Below, in pieces: positions 7,266-12,206 of a stretch of 12,206 bases of DNA. Position 1 is the stretch's first letter. Every line of letters begins with the position of its first letter. This DNA is from Campylobacterales bacterium (GTDB lineage Bacteria > Campylobacterota > Campylobacteria > Campylobacterales > Arcobacteraceae): positions 1-12,206 of the forward strand of contig JAMOPZ010000202.1 in the NCBI GenBank assembly GCA_027064245.1, in the 5' to 3' direction. The translations under genes were made by a program, and so were the position numbers. The notes below the pieces were generated by a model that was not told the origin of the DNA, ran no database searches, and was given only the letters and a program-made list of their open reading frames with translations.

Positions 7266-8012
7266 TTGAAAAAAATAGTTTTAACTACAGCAGTTGCAGT
7301 ATCGTTATCTATAGGAGCTAATGCAGATTTTTTAGGTTTAGAAGCAGGGTATGCATCATGGTCTTCCTCTTTAACAGGAACAGTTAAAGGAAGCAATATA
7401 ATAGATACAGAGATAGATTTAGAAAATGATCTTGGATACGATGAAGAAATAAATGATTTTTTTTGGGTTTATATAGATCATCCCTTACCATTTTTACCAA
7501 ATATAAAAGTGCAAAAAACAGATTATACTACAAGTAGTTCTACAATTAATACTATTACTTATGATGGAAAAACATATTCTGGAAAAATTAATTCTTCTTT
7601 AACTTTAGATCAAATTGATCTTATAACATATTATAGAATTTTAGATAATTGGGTAAATTTAGATTTAGGATTAAACTTTAAATTTATAGATGGAAATATA
7701 AAATTTTCTGATAGTATAGGATCAGTAAGGGATACAGATAAAGATTTTTCAGCAGTTGTTCCTATGTTGTATGCAAAAGCTAGGTTTGATATGCCATTTT
7801 CTGGTTTAAGTGTTGAGGCTGATTGTAGTTATGTAAGTTATGATGGTAGTAAGTTTACAGATATGAAAGCAGGAGCTGTATATCAAAGTAGTATTGGTCT
7901 TGGAGTTATGCTAGGATATAGAAGTGAAAAAGTAGTATTAGATGATATAGATGATGTAAATACAGATATAACTATTAGTGGACCATATGCTGGATTGTTT
8001 TACCATTTTTAA
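7266..8012 (+). CDS. Outer membrane beta-barrel protein, TIGR04219-like
   Basis: A 248-residue exported protein. Residues 1-20 are a Sec signal peptide (Lys-Lys, a hydrophobic core, then ANA before the likely cleavage at 20/21). The mature part has alternating beta strands, the segment FFWVYIDHPLPFLPNIKVQ near 66-84, and ends in FYHF with a terminal Phe, the usual BAM recognition ending. This pattern resembles the TIGR04219 family of short outer membrane barrels of unknown function; the family name is from memory. The start is TTG, chosen because AAGGAA lies 6 bases upstream and the signal peptide begins immediately. An ATG at 7259 is out of frame. It sits 17 bases after the HD-domain gene and may be on the same transcript. 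Confidence 0.88.
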   Translation: MKKIVLTTAVAVSLSIGANADFLGLEAGYASWSSSLTGTVKGSNIIDTEIDLENDLGYDEEINDFFWVYIDHPLPFLPNIKVQKTDYTTSSSTINTITYDGKTYSGKINSSLTLDQIDLITYYRILDNWVNLDLGLNFKFIDGNIKFSDSIGSVRDTDKDFSAVVPMLYAKARFDMPFSGLSVEADCSYVSYDGSKFTDMKAGAVYQSSIGLGVMLGYRSEKVVLDDIDDVNTDITISGPYAGLFYHF

Positions 8013-8033
8013 AAATAAGGAGATATACTAATA

Positions 8034-9215
8034 ATGAAAGAGTTAGAAGCAATAGATAAAAAATATGTATTAAATACATATGCTAGAAATTATACAAATT
8101 TTAAAAAAGGTGTAAATGCTACATTATTTGATCAAGATGAAAAAGATTATATAGATTTTACAAGTGGTATAGGGGTGGTTTCTGTAGGACATGGAAATAA
8201 AAGAGTATCTGAGGCTATTTGTAATCAAGTAAATAATATTACTCATATCTCAAATCTTTATGTTATAGAACCTCAAGCTCTTTTAGCTCAAAAGATACAA
8301 CAACTTTGTGGTTATGATATGGCTATGTTTTTTGCAAATAGTGGTGCAGAAGCAAATGAAGGTGCTATAAAAATAGCAAGAAAATATGGTCAAATAAAAT
8401 TTGATAATAAAAAATATAAGGTAATTACCCTAGAACACTCTTTTCATGGAAGAACAATTACAACTGTAAAAGCAACAGGGCAAAAATCTATGCATAAAGA
8501 TGATTTTTCACCATATCCAGATGGCTTTAGTTTTGATGCAAAAATAGATGATATATACTCTAGTATAGATAATGAGACGGTTGCTGTTATGATTGAACTT
8601 GTTCAAGGTGAAGGTGGTGTGCAACCTTTTGATAAAGAATCTATTCAAAAATTAGCATCATTTTTAAAAGAAAAAGAGATATTGTTAATAGTAGATGAGG
8701 TACAAACAGGAGCATATAGAACAGGAGAGTTCTTAGCATCAAATCTTTATGATATAGAACCAGATATTATAACTATGGCAAAAGGAATTGGAGGTGGAGT
8801 TCCAATTGGAATAGTACTTACAAAATATAAAGATATATTAGTTCCTGGAGATCATGGAAGTACATTTGGTGGAAATTACCTTAGTACTGCTGCTGCACTT
8901 GAGGTATGTAATATTTTGGATGATTTAAAAAATAGTGGAAAACTTGATGAAACTATAATATATTTTGAAGAAAAATTAAAAACTTTTTATGAAAATCATA
9001 AAGATATATTTATTTCAAGTGTAGGACTTGGACTTATGAGAGGTCTTAGGGTAAAAGATAGTGATACTTTAAATTCTATTATAAAAAATGCAAATAAAAA
9101 TGGAGTGCTAGTGTTAAAAGCAGGAAAAAATACATTAAGATTTTTACCACCTCTTACTATAACAAAAAAAGAGATAGATGAAGGGTTTAAACGACTTGAA
9201 AAGGCTGTATGTTAG
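8034..9215 (+). CDS. argD: Acetylornithine aminotransferase (class III PLP aminotransferase)
   Basis: Transfers an amino group between N-acetylornithine and 2-oxoglutarate in arginine synthesis, possibly also acting on succinyl-diaminopimelate in lysine synthesis; cytosolic. The 393-residue length suits ArgD. NSGAEANEGAIKIARK (102-117) binds the PLP phosphate and HSFHGRT is the ring-stacking region. VDEVQTG carries Asp221, which pairs with the pyridine nitrogen, and MAKGIGGG carries the Schiff-base Lys250. GDHGSTFGGNY is a further family block. One oddity is AYRTG where many members have GRTG with a Gly before Arg. AAGGAG lies 11 bases before the ATG, a little far. Related class III enzymes cannot be fully excluded, but ArgD fits best. 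No arginine pathway genes neighbour it. Confidence 0.93.
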   Translation: MKELEAIDKKYVLNTYARNYTNFKKGVNATLFDQDEKDYIDFTSGIGVVSVGHGNKRVSEAICNQVNNITHISNLYVIEPQALLAQKIQQLCGYDMAMFFANSGAEANEGAIKIARKYGQIKFDNKKYKVITLEHSFHGRTITTVKATGQKSMHKDDFSPYPDGFSFDAKIDDIYSSIDNETVAVMIELVQGEGGVQPFDKESIQKLASFLKEKEILLIVDEVQTGAYRTGEFLASNLYDIEPDIITMAKGIGGGVPIGIVLTKYKDILVPGDHGSTFGGNYLSTAAALEVCNILDDLKNSGKLDETIIYFEEKLKTFYENHKDIFISSVGLGLMRGLRVKDSDTLNSIIKNANKNGVLVLKAGKNTLRFLPPLTITKKEIDEGFKRLEKAVC

Positions 9216-9227
9216 TAGGAGTTACAG

Positions 9228-9611
9228 GTGAAAATACGAGTTTATTACGAAGATACAGATTTTGGTGGGGTGGTGTATCATACAAATTATATAAAATATT
9301 GTGAAAGAGCAAGAAGTGAGCTTTTTTTTCAAAGTGGTATAACTCCTGTAATAAACGGTGCTCATTTTGTAGTAAAAAAGTTAGATTGTGATTTTAAATC
9401 TTTTGCATATTTTGGAGATATTTTAGAAGTTTTTATAGAGATTGTTAATATTAAAGGTGCTTCAATTATAGTAAAACAAGATATAAAAAAAGATAACAAT
9501 ATTATTTTTACAGCAAATATTACTTTAGTATTGGTAAAAGATAGTAAAGTACAAAGATTAACTAACTCTATAAAAAATTTATTTATAGATTTGGTACAAA
9601 AAAAATGTTAG
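9228..9611 (+). CDS. YbgC/4-hydroxybenzoyl-CoA thioesterase family acyl-CoA thioesterase
   Basis: A 127-residue single hotdog-fold protein of normal length for the family, which hydrolyses acyl-CoA or acyl-ACP thioesters in the cytosol. The diagnostic N-terminal block YYEDTDFGGVVYHTNYIKY holds the catalytic Asp11 and the conserved His18, and CERARSE follows. YbgC in many Gram-negatives sits with tol-pal genes; that is not the case here, so a link to envelope lipid metabolism is not supported by context. The start is GTG with TAGGAG 6 bases upstream, and the conserved block begins at once, so the start is secure. Its stop overlaps the queH start by 7 bases. Confidence 0.93.
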   Translation: MKIRVYYEDTDFGGVVYHTNYIKYCERARSELFFQSGITPVINGAHFVVKKLDCDFKSFAYFGDILEVFIEIVNIKGASIIVKQDIKKDNNIIFTANITLVLVKDSKVQRLTNSIKNLFIDLVQKKC

Positions 9612-10669
9612 TGCATATTTGTTGTAGTGTAGATAGCCACTATTTTTTAGAACAAATTAAAAAAGAGTATCCATATGAAAAAATTATTGGTTTTTTTTAT
9701 GATCCAAATATACATCCATATAGTGAATATATTTTACGATTAGAAGATGTAAAATATAGTTGCAATATTTTAGGTATAGAGCTAATTGAGGGAGATTATG
9801 ATCTTGAATCTTGGTTAAAAAGTGTCAAAGGGTATGAAAATGAACCTGAAAAAGGAGATAGATGTACAATTTGTTTTGATAAAAGACTAAGCATAACTGC
9901 ACAAAAAGCAGTAGAGTTAGATCATGATAAATTTACAACAACTCTTTTAATAAGTCCAAAAAAATCTCAAGATAAATTAAAAATTATTGGTAATACTTTG
10001 GCACAAAAATATAATTTAACATTTATTTTCAAAGATTACAGAAGTGGTAATGGTATGGAACTACAAGCAAAAGAGGTAAAAAAATACAATATTTATCGTC
10101 AAGATTATTGTGGGTGTATGTTTGCTTTAAATGCTCAAAGAGAATATCAAGATAGATTAGCAGATGAGTTAATATCTCCAATAAATAAGCAAGTTTTACC
10201 AGAATCTATAGAAGAGAGACTTCAGTTATACAGAAAAAGAGATCAAAATTCCACTTTGATAAAACAAAGATTTTTAAATTATCGATTATTAAATGCAAAA
10301 GTGATGGTAAAAAAACAAATAATATCATCATATTTTTTATGTTATTCAACAATTAAAAATAAAAAATCAACAGGAAAAATAGAAAAACTAATCAACAATA
10401 TAGGATATTTTGCAAGAGATGAGATAAAGTTATTATCACTTGATACTTTTAATACCATAGCAAATACAAACTATAAAACTACTATGGAGTTAAGTTACAG
10501 TCCACCAAAATTTAAAGATGAATTAAAAATCAGAGATAAAATTTTAAATAATAGTTTTTACAACCTTAGTGCAATAATAGTATTAGATAAATTAGAAGAT
10601 ATAAAATATAATATTTTCTGTAATGCAAAAATATATGAAGATACACAATATAATACCCTAATATGTTAA
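9605..10669 (+). CDS. queH: Epoxyqueuosine reductase QueH (DUF208) with C-terminal extension
   Basis: Performs the last step of queuosine synthesis, reducing epoxyqueuosine in tRNA to queuosine; QueH replaces the unrelated QueG. The N-terminal ICCSVDS carries the adjacent Cys6-Cys7, RCTICF carries Cys87 and Cys90, and DYCGCMFAL carries Cys169 and Cys171. These Cys pairs are the signature for the Fe-S and metal sites of QueH. The catalytic part ends near residue 180. The protein continues to 354, giving an extension of about 175 residues that I do not recognise, rich in Lys, Asn and Ile and without membrane spans. Long forms occur in Campylobacterota, to my knowledge. The ATG lies inside the end of the thioesterase gene, implying coupled translation. 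It is the last gene of the long run. Confidence 0.93.
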   Translation: MLVHICCSVDSHYFLEQIKKEYPYEKIIGFFYDPNIHPYSEYILRLEDVKYSCNILGIELIEGDYDLESWLKSVKGYENEPEKGDRCTICFDKRLSITAQKAVELDHDKFTTTLLISPKKSQDKLKIIGNTLAQKYNLTFIFKDYRSGNGMELQAKEVKKYNIYRQDYCGCMFALNAQREYQDRLADELISPINKQVLPESIEERLQLYRKRDQNSTLIKQRFLNYRLLNAKVMVKKQIISSYFLCYSTIKNKKSTGKIEKLINNIGYFARDEIKLLSLDTFNTIANTNYKTTMELSYSPPKFKDELKIRDKILNNSFYNLSAIIVLDKLEDIKYNIFCNAKIYEDTQYNTLIC

Positions 10670-10687
10670 GATATTAATTTTATTACA

Positions 10688-10716
10688 TTGTAAGTATATT
10701 TATATTACTCTATAAA
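10688..10716 (+). promoter_or_regulatory. Candidate sigma-70 promoter for the subtilase pair
   Basis: TTGTAA at 10688-10693 and TATAAA at 10711-10716 are separated by exactly 17 bases, in the 72-base gap after queH. The predicted transcript would start near 10723, just before the AGGTGG ribosome binding site. It suggests that the two protease genes form their own transcription unit. The background is AT-rich, so a chance match is possible. Confidence 0.5.
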
Positions 10717-10741
10717 AAATGTTTGGTTTTAGGTGGTATTT

Positions 10742-11125
10742 ATGAAGATATATATATTTATTGTGTTATTTAGTCAATTTTTATTTGCAAATGATACATA
10801 CTATTATAAGAAGAATACAAAAATAGATTTAATATATACAAAAAGTATTTATAGAGATCTATCTTCTATAGATTATTATAAAACAAAAAACAATATACTC
10901 CTAGGTGTATCAAACAGTATATTAGTAAAGATCACAAATAAGATATCTATAGATGATATTGCACAAGATTTTAATCTAACAGTAAAACAAAAGTTTACAG
11001 ATAATTTATATTTAGTAGAAGTAAAAAATAAAAATCTTACTTTAGATATAGCAAATAAATTAAATAACTTATCATACATAAAGTATGCGCAACCAAATTT
11101 TTTAAAACATTTAGGTAAACGATAA
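10742..11125 (+). CDS. Stand-alone subtilase prodomain-like secreted protein
   Basis: A 127-residue protein with a Sec signal peptide at 1-16 (KIYIFIVLFSQFLFA, cut before ND). Residues 21-50 (YYYKK to DYYKTK) and the core from about 56 to 120 (LGVSNSILVKI, then a block ending YAQPNF) follow the pattern of N-terminal prodomains in S8 proteases. In fused proteins the YAxPNF-type motif ends the prodomain just before the catalytic part. Here the chain stops seven residues later, and a protease gene starts in the stop codon (TAATG). I infer an intermolecular chaperone and inhibitor for that protease, acting in the periplasm. ATG at 10742 is preferred, with AGGTGG 5 bases upstream; GTG at 10733 would add three residues. 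The family match is from memory. Confidence 0.75.
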   Translation: MKIYIFIVLFSQFLFANDTYYYKKNTKIDLIYTKSIYRDLSSIDYYKTKNNILLGVSNSILVKITNKISIDDIAQDFNLTVKQKFTDNLYLVEVKNKNLTLDIANKLNNLSYIKYAQPNFLKHLGKR

Positions 11126-12206
11126 TGCAAAAAAAGATATTGTATTTTTATTTTATAATTATATTATTTTTTTTAGGTTGCAGTAGTGAGTCATCTTTAA
11201 AGCAAACAATTAAAGATAATAATATATCTCTTCTAGGTGAACCATATTTTAACCAACAATGGTATATAGACAAAAATGATCTTTTTTATACTCAACATAA
11301 TATAAATAATGATGCAAATATACATCCAGGGGATATATTGCAAACATATAGTGGAAAAGGTATCACCATAGCTGTAATTGATGAAGAGTTAGATATTTTT
11401 CATGAAGATTTACAAAATACAATAATTAATACTTACAATATTTTAACAAATTCAAATGATACATCACTTTTAAATACAACAGCATATCACGGTACAGCTG
11501 TTACGGGTATAATAGCAGCAAGGATTAACAGTAAAGGAATAGCAGGTATCGCAAATCAATCAAATATAATATTTTTACAATATGCAAATGAGATGACAGA
11601 TAGCCAAACAATAGAACTTTTTGATAAAGCTGTAGAATTAGGTGCAGATATTATAAATTGTTCTTGGGGAACATATGATGTATCTTTAGCAGTTAAAGAT
11701 AAAATCATAGATATAGCCACAAATAGTAAAAATGGTAGAGGGATACCTATAATATTTGCTTGTGGAAATGATGATATATCTATGCAAAATGATGAGTCAT
11801 CAATATCGGAGGTTATATCCGTAGGTTCATCAAATAAATATAATTTAAGAGCATGGTATAGTAACTATGGTTCAAATTTAGATCTTTTGGCTCCTGGAGG
11901 ATATGATCTAGGTATTGCTACTTTGGATCCTACAGGTAAAAATGGTATATCTTATATAGATGATAATTATCTTTTATATGATGATTCAAATAAATTTATA
12001 GGTACATCAGCTTCTGCTCCTATAGTTACTAGTATTATAGCTTTGATGCTAGAAAAAGATCCAAGTTTAACTAGAATAGAGATAGAAAGTATTTTGAAAA
12101 ATACTGCAGATAAAATAGGTAATATAGACTATATCAACAACAAAAATGATTATTATGGGTATGGTAAAATAAATTTAGAAAAAATTATGGAAAGTATAAA
12201 GTATTA
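11125..12206 (+). CDS. Subtilisin-like (S8) serine protease, predicted lipoprotein, runs to window edge
   Basis: The frame is open for 360 complete codons and ends with TA at the last bases of the window, so it may lack only the final base of its stop. Residues 3-18 are a hydrophobic signal followed by LGC, a lipobox with Cys19, predicting a lipid-anchored periplasmic or outer membrane protein. The S8 catalytic set is complete: Asp86 in AVIDEELD, His122 in YHGTAVTG, the oxyanion Asn215 in ACGND, and Ser295 in GTSASAPIV. The residues after the catalytic Asp are Glu-Glu rather than the common Ser/Thr-Gly. GEPYFNQQWY at 38-47 resembles the start of the mature domain in fused subtilases. No prodomain precedes it on the chain; a separate gene just upstream appears to supply one. 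Substrates are unknown. Confidence 0.92.
   Translation, partial: MQKKILYFYFIIILFFLGCSSESSLKQTIKDNNISLLGEPYFNQQWYIDKNDLFYTQHNINNDANIHPGDILQTYSGKGITIAVIDEELDIFHEDLQNTIINTYNILTNSNDTSLLNTTAYHGTAVTGIIAARINSKGIAGIANQSNIIFLQYANEMTDSQTIELFDKAVELGADIINCSWGTYDVSLAVKDKIIDIATNSKNGRGIPIIFACGNDDISMQNDESSISEVISVGSSNKYNLRAWYSNYGSNLDLLAPGGYDLGIATLDPTGKNGISYIDDNYLLYDDSNKFIGTSASAPIVTSIIALMLEKDPSLTRIEIESILKNTADKIGNIDYINNKNDYYGYGKINLEKIMESIKY

Noticed and set aside
7175..7396. Minus-strand open frame over the start of the outer membrane protein gene
   Set aside because: It is the antisense shadow of the signal peptide region and of the end of the HD gene.
10876..11130. Minus-strand open frame opposite the prodomain-like gene
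   Set aside because: It is antisense to a gene with a signal peptide, ribosome binding site and family resemblance. Its Phe-rich, Cys-containing translation looks like an artefact of AT-rich antisense.
11167..11174. Run of eight T in the lipoprotein signal of the S8 protease, a possible phase-variation tract
   Set aside because: Similar eight-T runs occur in the outer membrane protein, thioesterase and QueH genes. In this AT-rich DNA they are expected by chance, and phase variation in this group usually uses longer G/C tracts.

Overview
The window is very AT-rich DNA from what looks like a member of the Campylobacterota (epsilonproteobacteria), probably an Arcobacter-type organism. This rests on the style of the HemE, LepB and FolD proteins, a long-form QueH, a short periplasm-facing beta-barrel protein, tight operons with frequent GTG/TTG starts, and TATAAT-like -10 boxes without clear -35 boxes. 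The genus is inference; no rRNA or other marker is present. No tRNA, rRNA, IS element, CRISPR array or long repeat was seen. No gap between genes exceeds about 110 bases.

Region 1 (1-3074, plus strand). The 3' end of an unrecognised gene runs in from the left edge and overlaps a short-chain dehydrogenase/reductase that probably starts at TTG. After a short gap with a candidate promoter comes hemE (uroporphyrinogen decarboxylase, heme synthesis). An overlapping COG0731-type radical SAM protein of unknown function follows.

Region 2 (3077-3740). A DJ-1/PfpI family gene lies on the minus strand. It converges on the radical SAM gene with only 2 bases between the stops. It diverges from folD across a 106-base gap holding back-to-back extended -10 promoters.

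Region 3 (3741-10669, plus strand). One long, tightly packed run: folD (one-carbon metabolism), lepB (signal peptidase I), rpiB (pentose phosphate isomerase), a 60-residue single-span membrane protein, an HD-domain protein related to the deoxynucleotidase YfbR, a TIGR04219-like outer membrane beta-barrel protein, an ArgD-type aminotransferase, a YbgC-type thioesterase and a QueH epoxyqueuosine reductase. Spacings range from 7-base overlaps to 21-base gaps, so co-transcription is likely. The functions are mixed housekeeping rather than one pathway.

Region 4 (10670-12206, plus strand). A candidate sigma-70 promoter precedes a two-gene unit that is the most unusual part of the window. The first gene encodes a secreted protein resembling a subtilase prodomain and nothing more. 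The second starts in the stop codon of the first (TAATG) and encodes an S8 (subtilisin-like) serine protease with a lipoprotein signal, running to the right edge. Together they look like a subtilase split exactly at the prodomain/catalytic-domain boundary, each half with its own export signal. No other clearly novel system was found.
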